From positions 5,949,001 through 6,013,000 of the forward strand of contig NZ_CP054916.1 of NCBI RefSeq assembly GCF_013364155.1: 64,000 nt of DNA. The letters are read 5' to 3'. Below are positions 26,062 to 34,502 of this stretch, piece by piece (the stretch's first letter is position 1; each line of letters opens with the position of its first letter). Below the pieces are notes generated by a model. It was given only the letters and a program-made list of their open reading frames with translations, was not told where the DNA came from and searched no databases. Origin of the DNA: Streptomyces sp. NA02950 (lineage in GTDB: Bacteria; Actinomycetota; Actinomycetes; Streptomycetales; Streptomycetaceae). The position numbers and the translations under genes are program-made.

Positions 26062-27321
26062 TCACGCCGTCACGGCCGGCCCCGGGCCGTACTCCTCCTC
26101 CGCGCCGCGCCGCGCCCGCCGCCGCGGCTCCGGCTCCGGCTCCGTGGACACCTCGAGCTCCGCCCGCAGTTCGAACCGGCCGTCCGGCCGGGTGCCCGCG
26201 CGCAGCCGTCCGCCCAGGCTCTCCAGCCGCACCTTGAGATTGCCGATCCCGCTGCCGCCGTCCGTACGGTCGGCGCGCAGGATGGTGGAGGGCTTGCCCA
26301 CCCCGTCGTTGACGAGGGTCAGCCGCACCCGGCGCCCGCTCCGCCACGCCTTGATCGCGCAGTGCTCGGCCTTGCTGTGGCGCAGCACATTGGTCAGCCC
26401 CTCGCGCAGCACGCTCGCCAGCACCGTGTCCACCAGCTCGGGCAGCTTGCCGCAGCCGATGTCCGAGGTGGCGCTGATCCCGGCCGCGGCCAGCATCGAC
26501 CGCGCGGACTCCGCCTCAGCCGACAGCGACATGGTGCGATAGCCGCTGGCCACCGCACGGACGTCGGCCAGCGCCTGGCGGGAGGTCTGGAGGATCTCCG
26601 ACAGCTCCCGCTGGGCACGGGAGTTCTCCCGCGGTACCAGCCGATGCACCAGTTCACACTTGAGGGTGATGGTGGAGAGGCTGTAACCGAGCAGGTCGTG
26701 CACATCCCGGGAGAACCGCAGCCGCTCCTGGGCGACCGCCAGCCGGGCCAGTTCGGCCCGCGACCGGGAGACCTCGGCCACCAGACCGGACAGCCGGGAG
26801 AGCCCGAAGACCACCAGTCCGGTCAGCGCCGTGGAGACCGTGGTGTACCCGACCTTGCCCCAGCCGAAGCCGACTTGGAACAGCAGCACATCGGTACAGA
26901 GCAGGACGGTGGCGAACGCCGCCCAGCCCAGCGCCGGGGAGAGCATCAGCAGCGCGGAGCCCGCCAGGAACCCCGGCATGCCCAGCCACGCCTGTTTGAA
27001 GATCGCGAACGGCAGGAAGGTCAGCAGCGCCTGCGACGTCAGCGTCCAGTGCCGGGCCTCGGCGAGCCGTGGCATCAGCCCGGGGAAGGAATGGGTCAGC
27101 TGGAGGCCCAGCAGCATCGCCATCGGAAGCAGGGCCAGCACCAGCTTCGCCGAGCCCATCGCCCGGCCCGAGGGGCGCGCGTCAAGCACATACGTCACCG
27201 CGACGCAGAAGTAGCCCAGGAGGACTACGACGGTGATGACGACGGCCAGGCGCGGCGCCAGGTTCTCATGAGGGCGCGGCCGGTTGTCCCCGGCAGCGCC
27301 GGGAAAGAGGCTCCGCTGCAC
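26062..27321 (-). CDS. DesK-like sensor histidine kinase
   Basis: A 419-residue membrane kinase. About six membrane helices fill residues 20-190, then a HisKA_3 dimerisation helix carries the phosphorylated His in FSRDVHDLLGYSLS. A HATPase domain follows with LREGLTNVLRHSKA (N box) and TDGGSGIGNLKVRLESLGG (G box). The Arg/Glu-rich tail is disordered. The GTG at 27321 is four bases after GGAGGACGA. It lies 123 bases downstream of the YcaO gene on the same strand, so it may be the third gene of that operon, while its probable partner regulator is convergent. Confidence 0.88.
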   Translation of the reverse strand: MQRSLFPGAAGDNRPRPHENLAPRLAVVITVVVLLGYFCVAVTYVLDARPSGRAMGSAKLVLALLPMAMLLGLQLTHSFPGLMPRLAEARHWTLTSQALLTFLPFAIFKQAWLGMPGFLAGSALLMLSPALGWAAFATVLLCTDVLLFQVGFGWGKVGYTTVSTALTGLVVFGLSRLSGLVAEVSRSRAELARLAVAQERLRFSRDVHDLLGYSLSTITLKCELVHRLVPRENSRAQRELSEILQTSRQALADVRAVASGYRTMSLSAEAESARSMLAAAGISATSDIGCGKLPELVDTVLASVLREGLTNVLRHSKAEHCAIKAWRSGRRVRLTLVNDGVGKPSTILRADRTDGGSGIGNLKVRLESLGGRLRAGTRPDGRFELRAELEVSTEPEPEPRRRARRGAEEEYGPGPAVTA

Positions 27322-27444
27322 TCGTCCTCCGGATGGTCGGGCCGGATTGGGTGGCTTGCCCGAGAGTATCCGATCTAAGCCGCAGGTGGAGAGGTCGCGT
27401 AGCGCGTTGATATGACGCCGAGTGTGACGGATGAGCACCGGGGT

Positions 27445-29784
27445 TCACAAAAAGAGAGGAATGGGATTGAGGCTCTGGTAGGGCGTGGGTCCGGGCAGCC
27501 GGCCGAGGGCCACCGGAACGTCGAAGAGGCGGCCGGGCGCGAACCGGGGCCAGTGCGGGCGCAGTCCGGGGACGAGGACCTTGGCCACGGGCAGTCCGAC
27601 GTCGGGCCGGGTCTGGTCCAGGACCAGCAGTTCCATCCCGCGACGGCGGACCGTCTCACCTATGGAGGCTGGGGAGAAGCCGTCCGGCGGGCCGGATATC
27701 TCCGGCGGCACGGCGGCCGGATCCGGCACCAGATAGGGCTGGTTGACGGTGGTCGCCGTACGGAACCAGCGCAGCGCCTCGGGGTCGGCCGCGCCGTAGC
27801 CCCCGCCGTCGGCACGGGCCTCGACCACCGCCGGAAGCATCTGGTTGAGCTCGGCGAAGGCGCGGCACAGCGCGGTGTGCCGGTCGGGGTGGGCGCCGAA
27901 GCCGAGGGTGATGTCCTCGGCGGGCTTGTCGGTCCGGCGGGAGAGCGCCGCGACCACCGGAATCCCGAAGTCCGTGGTGAGGTCCAGGGCCCACACCTCA
28001 CGCCCCAGCCCGGCGTGGAGCCGCCGCACTTCGGCCGGCCAGGGGTCGTCGAGAGCGTCCAGGGCGATCCCGGGCTGACGGGTGCGGTTGTACCACCACA
28101 GGGCGACCGCGTCCCGCTCCACCAGCTCCAGGAAGCCGCGGACCACCGCGTCCTCCAGAGTGCCCCCGGCCGCCGCCCCGTTGGAGTCGGCCCGGCAGAA
28201 GCGGCGGCCCGGGGCTTGCGGGGCGCCGTAGTACAGCAGTGCGGTGGGCAACAGCCGGTGGCGCCGGTGCGTCAGCGACCACACCGGGGTCCAGTCCAGC
28301 TCCGCGCCCTCGTCGAACGGGTCGTGGACGCGGTGGCGCGCGGGGGCCGTCCGGTCCCGGAACTGGTGGGCGGCGAAGAGCTGGACGGCGTCGGGGTGGA
28401 CGGCGTCCCCGGGGTCCAGATCGCGGTAGCGGGCGCGCTGCCGGGGCTCGTCCCCCTGGAAATGGCCGCTGTAGTGCTCCAGGGCCTCGCACAGAGCCCC
28501 CGCCCGGGCCTGTTCGGCGGTACGGCCCTTGCCGTGGGCGGCGGCGCCCAGACCGGCGCGCAGCGCGTCCAGCCCGCCCAGGAGATCCGCCCCGGTGAAC
28601 GAAGGGTGGTGCGCATGGAAGCAGTTGAGCCCGTCGGGGCCGCGTGGATCGCGACGGATCCCGGTGATCAGCCCGGTGACCGGGTCCACCAGATGTCCGT
28701 AGGTCTCCAGGACGCGGCGGGGCGAGGTGTCCGCGGCGGCGGGACCGTGCCGGGCCGGCAGGTCCAGCGGGGCCCGCACCCGCGCCGCGACCAGCCCCGG
28801 ATCACCGCAGCCGGGGCACTGCGGGCGGCGGACGAGCGGATGCCGGTCCACGGTGGCGCTGAGGCTGTCCAGCACGGACAGCGTCCGCTGGCCCGGATGC
28901 CGCTGCCCGGCCAGCCACTTGGCCGCCTCCAGGGCGGCGAACTGGAGGGCGGCGGCACGGCTCGCGGGCAGCGAGGCGGGTGGCCTCGGCACCGGTCCGG
29001 AGCGGCCCAGCCTGCGCTGGAGGTACGCCTCGGCCTGGCGTCCGCGCCACAGCCGGTCCGCCAGACACGACCAGCAGGGGTCGTCGGGGGCGCCGAGGAA
29101 CGGGCCCAGCCACGCCTGGGTGCCCACCGGTTTGACGGGCAGCCAGCGGCGGCCGGAGGCACGGTGCTCACGGTCGACGGCGGCGAGGCGGGGGTCGAGA
29201 TAGTCGTCGCACACCACAAGGGTGAGATCGGTATCGCAATGTTGACGCGGTCCCACGGGGCATATGTCACCCGGGAGTTCGGAATCATCGCCGGCCCGTC
29301 GTCCCGCCGACGCCCTGTCCGGGGTTCGCGGACCGGCAGCCCGCAGTCCGGCGGCCCGCAGCGCCCGCAGGACCTCCTCCGGATCGGTCGAGCCGAGGGC
29401 CAGCGTCGCCACCGCGGCCGTCGCGGGGGCCTCCCGGCACGCCTCCCTGCCGCCGCCCTCCGCGCTCAGCCCGGCCAGCTCCCAGTACGCCTCCTCCGGG
29501 CCCGGGAGGCCCGCCCGACCGCGCTCGGACACCAGCCCCGCCTCCCGGAGCCGGGCGATGACCAGCTCGGCCTGTGCCGCGGGGACGGCGCTCGCCCGGT
29601 CCGCCGCGGCGGCCGCCTCGGCGAGGATGCGCGCGAGATCCCGGGAACCGTCGAGCAGCGGGGCGAGGGTGGCGATGGTCCGCCCGTGGAGCGCCGTGAC
29701 TCCGTGCTCGGAGACGAGGTAGACGGCCTCGCCCGGGACCGGCTCGACCCGGAGGTGCGGGGTGAAGCCCAATTCCCCTGACAT
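27445..29784 (-). CDS. fused E1-like/YcaO cyclodehydratase (TOMM/azoline-peptide biosynthesis)
   Basis: A 779-residue fusion of the two azoline-forming components. The N-terminal half is an E1-like leader-peptide-binding partner with a zinc tetrathiolate (Cys237, Cys240, Cys323, Cys326). The C-terminal half is a YcaO domain with its ATP-binding motifs GKGRTAEQARAGALCEALE (418-436) and SNGAAAGGTLEDAVVRGFLE (534-553). The extreme C-terminus is proline-rich (NPIPLFL), resembling the family's PxPxP tail. Such enzymes convert Cys, Ser or Thr of a ribosomal peptide to thiazoline or oxazoline using ATP. The start ATG 29784 lies six bases after the stop of the small precursor gene, indicating coupled translation. 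Confidence 0.9.
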   Translation of the reverse strand: MSGELGFTPHLRVEPVPGEAVYLVSEHGVTALHGRTIATLAPLLDGSRDLARILAEAAAAADRASAVPAAQAELVIARLREAGLVSERGRAGLPGPEEAYWELAGLSAEGGGREACREAPATAAVATLALGSTDPEEVLRALRAAGLRAAGPRTPDRASAGRRAGDDSELPGDICPVGPRQHCDTDLTLVVCDDYLDPRLAAVDREHRASGRRWLPVKPVGTQAWLGPFLGAPDDPCWSCLADRLWRGRQAEAYLQRRLGRSGPVPRPPASLPASRAAALQFAALEAAKWLAGQRHPGQRTLSVLDSLSATVDRHPLVRRPQCPGCGDPGLVAARVRAPLDLPARHGPAAADTSPRRVLETYGHLVDPVTGLITGIRRDPRGPDGLNCFHAHHPSFTGADLLGGLDALRAGLGAAAHGKGRTAEQARAGALCEALEHYSGHFQGDEPRQRARYRDLDPGDAVHPDAVQLFAAHQFRDRTAPARHRVHDPFDEGAELDWTPVWSLTHRRHRLLPTALLYYGAPQAPGRRFCRADSNGAAAGGTLEDAVVRGFLELVERDAVALWWYNRTRQPGIALDALDDPWPAEVRRLHAGLGREVWALDLTTDFGIPVVAALSRRTDKPAEDITLGFGAHPDRHTALCRAFAELNQMLPAVVEARADGGGYGAADPEALRWFRTATTVNQPYLVPDPAAVPPEISGPPDGFSPASIGETVRRRGMELLVLDQTRPDVGLPVAKVLVPGLRPHWPRFAPGRLFDVPVALGRLPGPTPYQSLNPIPLFL

Positions 29785-29790
29785 CCGGCG

Positions 29791-29979
29791 TCAGTCGTCG
29801 GCGGTGCAGATGCAGATGCGGGGGCGCGGTGCGACGACTCCCCGGTAGTGATCGGTGAGTTCCTCGATGACCAGGTCGTCCCGGAGGGCCGGGAGCGGTC
29901 CGGCCACCGCGGTGCCCGATACGGCGGACGCCAACTCGGCGGTGCTGGAGGGGGATGTGAAAGCGGGCGCGTCGATCAT
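29791..29979 (-). CDS. candidate TOMM/azole RiPP precursor peptide
   Basis: A 62-residue peptide encoded immediately before the cyclodehydratase. An acidic leader (DDLVIEELTDHY near residues 34-45) precedes a short C-terminal region GVVAPRPRICICTADD. Its only cysteines, separated by Ile and followed by Thr, are ideal heterocyclisation targets. The ATG at 29979 has AGGAGAG four bases upstream, so translation is well supported despite its size. I do not recognise the core as belonging to a named family. There is no cleavage motif such as GG, and a protease or exporter is not encoded nearby. The function of the product is unknown. Confidence 0.75.
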   Translation of the reverse strand: MIDAPAFTSPSSTAELASAVSGTAVAGPLPALRDDLVIEELTDHYRGVVAPRPRICICTADD

Positions 29980-30224
29980 CGCGCTCTCCTCGGATGAGAG
30001 GGGCAGTTCCCTGGGGAAGGCCGCGGAGCGGCCCAGTGCAGGTCACTACCTATCTTGTCGCCAAGGTATGAATTTATCATGGTTTTGCATCCCAGAACTC
30101 ATATGAGGTTCGGTATTCCGACACTGGCCGGAGACATCCTCCGCAGGCGAGTCTCTTAGGTGCCTCGGTGGCAGGGCCGCGCGGCAAGAGGCACTTGACG
30201 GACCGTTGACGGAGGTACAGGACC

Positions 30225-31049
30225 ATGGACATCAAGGTGTTGGGACCACTGAGCGTCGAAGCGTGCGGTCAGTCGATCGTGCCCAGCGCGGGCAAACCGC
30301 GGCAGATCCTCGCACTGCTTTCCGTCTACGCCAACCAGATGCTGCCGGTGCCCACTCTTATGGAGGAGATCTGGGGCACTCAGATGCCGCGCAGCGCACT
30401 GACCACCTTGCAGACGTATATCCTTCAGCTCCGCCGGAGACTGGCCGCCGCCTACGGCCCGCAAGCCCCCAATGCCTCGAAGAACGTCCTGGCCACCCGC
30501 TACGGCGGCTATGTGCTGGAGGCCCAGCCGGGCGCGGTGGACATCCACGAGTACGACCGGCTGGTGGCCGCGGGGCGTGACGCGCTCGACGCGGGGGACG
30601 ATGTGGAGGCGTCCCTGCTGCTGCGTGAGGCCCTCGCCGTCTGGCGCGGTCCGGCGCTGGTGGATGTGCGGGTCGGGCCGGTCCTGGAGATCGAGCTGGC
30701 CCGGCTGGAGGAGAGCCGCCTCGGTGTCCTGGAGCGCCGGATCGAGGCCGATCTGCGGCTCGGCCGCCATGCCGAACTGCTCACCGAGCTCACCGAGTTG
30801 ACCGCCCGCCATCCGCTGCACGAGGGGCTGCACGCCCAGTGCATGGCCGCCCTCTACCGGGCCGGCCGCCCCTGGCAGGCGCTGGAGGTCTACCAGGGGC
30901 TGCGGGCCAGGCTGGTGGAGGACCTCGGCCTGGAGCCGTCGCCCCGGCTCCAGAAGCTCCAGCAGGCCGTGCTCGCCTCCGACCCCGCCCTCGACCTGGA
31001 TGCGGACGCCCAGTGGCGGCGTCCGGTGCTCGATCTGTTCGCCGCGTAG
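30225..31049 (+). CDS. SARP-family pathway activator (AfsR/BTAD type)
   Basis: A 274-residue Streptomyces antibiotic regulatory protein. A winged-helix DNA-binding domain (1-95: LGPLSVEACGQ, KPRQILALLSVYANQ) is followed by the bacterial transcriptional activation domain (about 100-245, VDIHEYDRLVAAGRDAL to GRPWQALEVYQGLRARLVEDLGLEPS). There is no ATPase or TPR extension, so it is a small SARP. The ATG at 30225 follows a GGAGG site. It is divergent from the precursor-cyclodehydratase genes, across an unusually AT-rich gap of 245 bases, and upstream of polyketide-tailoring-like genes. Either set could be its target. Confidence 0.92.
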   Translation: MDIKVLGPLSVEACGQSIVPSAGKPRQILALLSVYANQMLPVPTLMEEIWGTQMPRSALTTLQTYILQLRRRLAAAYGPQAPNASKNVLATRYGGYVLEAQPGAVDIHEYDRLVAAGRDALDAGDDVEASLLLREALAVWRGPALVDVRVGPVLEIELARLEESRLGVLERRIEADLRLGRHAELLTELTELTARHPLHEGLHAQCMAALYRAGRPWQALEVYQGLRARLVEDLGLEPSPRLQKLQQAVLASDPALDLDADAQWRRPVLDLFAA

Positions 31050-31216
31050 CCCGGCGCGTTGCTCACCGCGTAACCCGGCAGGTAACCCGCCCGCGTAGCC
31101 CGCTGTCGCGACGCGTGGTTCGCCGCGCACACCGTCAGCCGTCTCCCGCGCACCAAACCGACCCCGTCCGGAGAGCCTCCCCCGAAACGCCCGGCGCCGC
31201 CCTTCAGCCGGGCCCG

Positions 31217-31271
31217 CTACGGCTCCGCTGCCCGATCCCCCCGCGCGGGCAAGCGGAGCCGTAGTGCTTTT
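31217..31271 (+). terminator. strong intrinsic terminator after the SARP gene
   Basis: Perfect 13-bp stem CTACGGCTCCGCT (31217-31229) and AGCGGAGCCGTAG (31252-31264) with an inner GCCCG/CGGGC pairing, then TGCTTTT. It separates the SARP gene from the cyclase-like gene. Confidence 0.8.
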
Positions 31272-31304
31272 CCCGCCGTCCAACGCACCAGCCGAGGGGG
31301 CGCC

Positions 31305-31865
31305 TTGCGCATCATCGACCTGACCACTCCCGAGGACGGCCGCAGACCGGAGCCGGATTCCGGGGCGGCCCCGCGGTGGGCTCCCCGCCCGGCCCATGTC
31401 CTGGACCTCAGCACCGTGGCCCCGGTGACCCGCACCGCCGGGGTCGCGGACATCGCCCGGGCCCTGGCCCGCCTCGGCTGCCGCCCGCGCCCCCGGGACG
31501 TGGTCCTGTTGCGCACCGGCGCCTCCGGACTGGCCGGCACACCGCGCTACTTCACCGACTTCACCGGGCTGGACGGACCGGCCACCGACTATCTGCTCGG
31601 CCTCGGGGTACGGGTCATCGGCACCGACGCGTTCAGCCTCGATGCTCCCTTCCGCGCCATGATCCACCGCTATCACGCCACCGGCGACCGCTCGGTGCTG
31701 TGGCCCGCGCTCTTCGCGGGCCGCCGGCACGCCTGCCGCCGGATCGAGCGGCTGGCCCGGCTGGACATCCTGCCGCCCACCGGATTCCGGGTCGCCTGCC
31801 TCCCCGCACGGTCCGCCGGGCCGGGGGCGCAGCGGGCCCGCGCGGTGGCGCTGCTCGACGACTAG
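31305..31865 (+). CDS. cyclase-family protein lacking the metal-binding segment
   Basis: A 186-residue relative of the kynurenine formamidase/polyketide cyclase family (SnoaM/OxyN-like, normally about 250 residues). The start MRIIDLTTPEDG is typical, as are ARPAHVLDLS-like, RDVVLLRTG, YFTDFTGLDGPATDYLLGLGVRVIGTDAFSLD and the C-terminal RVACLPA stretches. The HxGTHxDxP metal site that should lie between residues 25 and 30 is absent: the sequence passes directly from GAAPRWAP to RPAHVLDLS. Catalysis by the usual mechanism is therefore unlikely. The TTG start at 31305 has GAGGGGG four bases upstream. Confidence 0.68.
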   Translation: MRIIDLTTPEDGRRPEPDSGAAPRWAPRPAHVLDLSTVAPVTRTAGVADIARALARLGCRPRPRDVVLLRTGASGLAGTPRYFTDFTGLDGPATDYLLGLGVRVIGTDAFSLDAPFRAMIHRYHATGDRSVLWPALFAGRRHACRRIERLARLDILPPTGFRVACLPARSAGPGAQRARAVALLDD

Positions 31866-31910
31866 CGCCGCGTCAGCCAAGGTTCGCCCCGGTAGCGAGG
31901 CGTCCTGGTG

Positions 31911-31924
31911 CGTGCGATCGCACG
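31911..31924. promoter_or_regulatory. 14-bp palindrome in the leader of the monooxygenase gene
   Basis: CGTGCGATCGCACG is a perfect 14-base palindrome 158 bases before the monooxygenase start. Just downstream GCCCTCGT and ACGAGGGC (about 31935-31975) can pair around smaller GC repeats, so the leader is highly structured. It may be an operator; the binding factor is unknown. Confidence 0.35.
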
Positions 31925-32081
31925 GCGGCCGGAAGCCCTCGTAGCGGGCCTCCCCGGGCTTTCGGCACGAGGGCGATCCTCCGCCCTGCGATGTACCGCA
32001 CCGGACGCCCCCTTTGAGGACGGACCCTGGGCCCGTCCTGCCGACCGTCCTGAGTCCTGCCGACGAGGAGGAGGTGTTGAG

Positions 32082-33317
32082 GTGCGTGAGATCGACACCG
32101 ATGTGTGTGTGGTCGGCGGCGGTCCGGCCGGACTGGTGCTGGCCCTGCTGATGCTGCGCTCGGGCCTGGGCGTGGTCGTCCTGGAGCGGGCCCGCGCCCA
32201 TCAGCGGGAGTTCCGGGACGAGATCCTCCAGCCCGGCGCACTGGCGCTGCTGGACGCGCTCGGAGTGCTCTCCGGCGCACGGGCGCGCGGCGCAAGCGCG
32301 TTGGACCGGTTTCGCTTCCTGGACGGCGACCGGGTACTGCTGGAGGCCGACTACCGACTGCTTCCGCCCCCGTATGACCACCTGTTGACCCTTCCCCGCC
32401 CGCATCTGCTCGATGAACTCCTCGCCCACTGCCGCCGGTCACCGCACTTCCGCTATCTGCCCGGCCGACGGGCCGGAGGACTGCTGCGCCGTGAGGGGCG
32501 GATCGCCGGGGTTGTCGCCGACGGGCCGTCCGGCCGCTGTGCGGTGCGCGCCCGGGTTGTCGTCGGCGCGGACGGCCGCCACTCGCGGATCCGGCGGCTC
32601 GCGGGTATCGGGGCGGGCCGGACCGGGCCGAGCGGCCAGGACGTGCTGTGGTGCTCGCTCCGGACGGCGGCGGCCGGGATGCCACCGCCCCGCGAGGTCC
32701 GGGTGGTGCGCACCCCGGGCGGCCCGGTGCTCGTCCATGGCGCCTGGCCCGACCGGATCCAGCTCGGCTGTATGCTGCCGCACCGCCGCGGCCGCGAGCT
32801 GACCGCGTCCGGTCTGGAGCGCGTCACCGAGCGGCTGGTGCGGGCCGTACCGGAGTACGGCGGGCTGATCCGCGACCAGCTCCGCACAGCGGCCGACCTC
32901 GCGGTGGTGGACGTCTTCTCCGCACGCGCCGAGCGCTGGGTCGGCGACGGCCTGGTGCTCATCGGGGACGCCGCCCACACCCACAGCCTCATCGGCGCCC
33001 AGGGCGTGAGTCTGGCCGTGCAGGACGCGGTGGTACTGCATTCGGTGCTGGCCGGAGCCCTGGCCTCCGATGACACCGGAGCCGCCCGGCTCACCGCCTT
33101 CGAACGGCGCCGGGGACCCGATGTCGCGGCGGTCATGCGCCGCCAGAGCCTCCACAGCCGGGTGATGCACGCCGAGGGCGCGTACGCCACCCGCGTACGC
33201 CCCCGGCTTGTGTGGGCACTGCGCCATACGCCGCTCTACCGCCGGGCGCTCCAGCGCATCGCCTATGGCGATCCGTCGATCCAGCTCCCCGACGACGGGG
33301 CCCGCGGCTGGGCGTAG
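32082..33317 (+). CDS. FAD-dependent aromatic monooxygenase
   Basis: A 411-residue class A flavoprotein hydroxylase. The FAD dinucleotide-binding loop is VVGGGPAGL at the N-terminus, the DG motif is VVGADGRHSRIRRLAG, and the GD motif is VLIGDAAHTHSLIGAQGVSLAVQDA. It resembles hydroxylases that oxidise aromatic polyketides or quinone precursors using NAD(P)H and oxygen. The GTG at 32082 follows a GGAGGAGG site by seven bases; the upstream in-frame region is not protein-like. It stands alone in the island between the truncated cyclase and the GlxA-type regulator. Confidence 0.88.
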   Translation: MREIDTDVCVVGGGPAGLVLALLMLRSGLGVVVLERARAHQREFRDEILQPGALALLDALGVLSGARARGASALDRFRFLDGDRVLLEADYRLLPPPYDHLLTLPRPHLLDELLAHCRRSPHFRYLPGRRAGGLLRREGRIAGVVADGPSGRCAVRARVVVGADGRHSRIRRLAGIGAGRTGPSGQDVLWCSLRTAAAGMPPPREVRVVRTPGGPVLVHGAWPDRIQLGCMLPHRRGRELTASGLERVTERLVRAVPEYGGLIRDQLRTAADLAVVDVFSARAERWVGDGLVLIGDAAHTHSLIGAQGVSLAVQDAVVLHSVLAGALASDDTGAARLTAFERRRGPDVAAVMRRQSLHSRVMHAEGAYATRVRPRLVWALRHTPLYRRALQRIAYGDPSIQLPDDGARGWA

Positions 33318-33383
33318 CGGCACCGCGGCGGCTGGAATCAGGTGATGCTTTTGATTTCAGCCAGGATGTGGACTCGACAAGCC

Positions 33384-33389
33384 TAGGGT
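33384..33389 (+). promoter_or_regulatory. -10 element of leaderless GlxA-type regulator transcript
   Basis: TAGGGT is six bases before the ATG at 33396, and no ribosome site is present. Confidence 0.45.
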
Positions 33390-33395
33390 TGAGGC

Positions 33396-34346
33396 ATGCA
33401 CACCGTTGTTGTCCTGGCGCTGGACCAGGTGATCCCCTTCGATCTGGCCACCCCGATCGAGGCGTTCTCCCGCACCCGGCTGCCCGACGGCCGCGCCCCC
33501 TACCGGGTCCGGGTCTGCGCGCCCACCCCCTCGGTCGACGCCGGGCTGTTCGCCCTCCGGGCGCCGTACGGGCTGGAGGCCCTGGCCGAAGCGGACACCA
33601 TCGTGCTGCCGGGGGTGGCCGACCCCCGCGCCGCCGTCCCGGACGAGGTGATCGACGCGCTGCGGCGCGCGGCCGCCGACGGCACCAGGATCGCCTCGAT
33701 CTGCGCCGGGGCGTTCGTCTTCGCCGCCACCGGGCTGCTCGACGGCCACCGCGCCACCACGCACTGGCAGGGCGGCGCGCTGCTGGCCGAGCTCCATCCC
33801 GAGGTGGAGGTGGACCCCGATGTGCTCTACGTGGACAACGGCCAGTTCCTCACCTCCGCGGGCGCCGCGGCCGGGCTCGACCTCTGTCTGCACCTCATCC
33901 GGCGGGACCACGGCTCGGCCGTGGCCGCCGACGCCGCGCGGCAGGCCGTGATGCCGCTGGAACGCGAGGGCGGACAGGCGCAGTTCATCGTCCACGACCA
34001 TCCGCCGGTGCCGCGGGGCTCCCAACTGGAGCCGTTGCTGCGGTGGATGGAGGAGAACGCCGGACGGGACCTCACCCTCGGCGACATGGCCGCGCACGTG
34101 GGGATGAGCACCCGCACCCTCAACCGCCGCTTCCGCCAGCACACCGGCACCACCCCCCTCCAGTGGCTGCACCGGGCCCGCATCCGGCAGGCGCAGTATC
34201 TGCTGGAGTCCACCAGCCACCCGGTGGAGCGGATCGCCGGGCAGGTCGGCTTCGGTTCGCCGACCGCGTTCCGCGACCGCTTCAAGCGGGTGGTGGGCAC
34301 CAGCCCGCACAGCTACCGCGCAGCCTTCCGGCGCGCCTCCGGCTGA
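33396..34346 (+). CDS. GlxA-family AraC-type transcriptional regulator
   Basis: A 316-residue regulator combining an N-terminal DJ-1/PfpI-like domain (1-185, with the SICAGAFVFAATGLLDG nucleophile-elbow region) and a C-terminal AraC pair of helix-turn-helices (about 215-310: DMAAHVGMSTRTLNRRFRQHTG and ERIAGQVGFGSPTAFRDRFKRVVGTSPHSYR). Such proteins sense unknown small molecules and often activate adjacent genes. It appears to be leaderless. It lies between the monooxygenase and the sugar genes on the same strand. Confidence 0.9.
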   Translation: MHTVVVLALDQVIPFDLATPIEAFSRTRLPDGRAPYRVRVCAPTPSVDAGLFALRAPYGLEALAEADTIVLPGVADPRAAVPDEVIDALRRAAADGTRIASICAGAFVFAATGLLDGHRATTHWQGGALLAELHPEVEVDPDVLYVDNGQFLTSAGAAAGLDLCLHLIRRDHGSAVAADAARQAVMPLEREGGQAQFIVHDHPPVPRGSQLEPLLRWMEENAGRDLTLGDMAAHVGMSTRTLNRRFRQHTGTTPLQWLHRARIRQAQYLLESTSHPVERIAGQVGFGSPTAFRDRFKRVVGTSPHSYRAAFRRASG

Positions 34347-34502
34347 CAGCGCGGTTCCGCCTGGTTCCGCCCGGGTCCGGCCGGGGCTCGACGGGGTCCG
34401 GCCGGGGCCGTGGCAGGTCGCCGCCGGGTACGGGTCGAGGCGGCCTCGAGTCACGGCGGCGACCATGGACGTTCCCGGCGAGAACAACCGTGAGGAGCGC
34501 CG

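Noticed and set aside
27412..29781. A 789-codon plus-strand frame opposite the YcaO gene
   Set aside because: The minus-strand protein carries the zinc cysteines and ATP motifs. The plus frame shows none and has no ribosome site.
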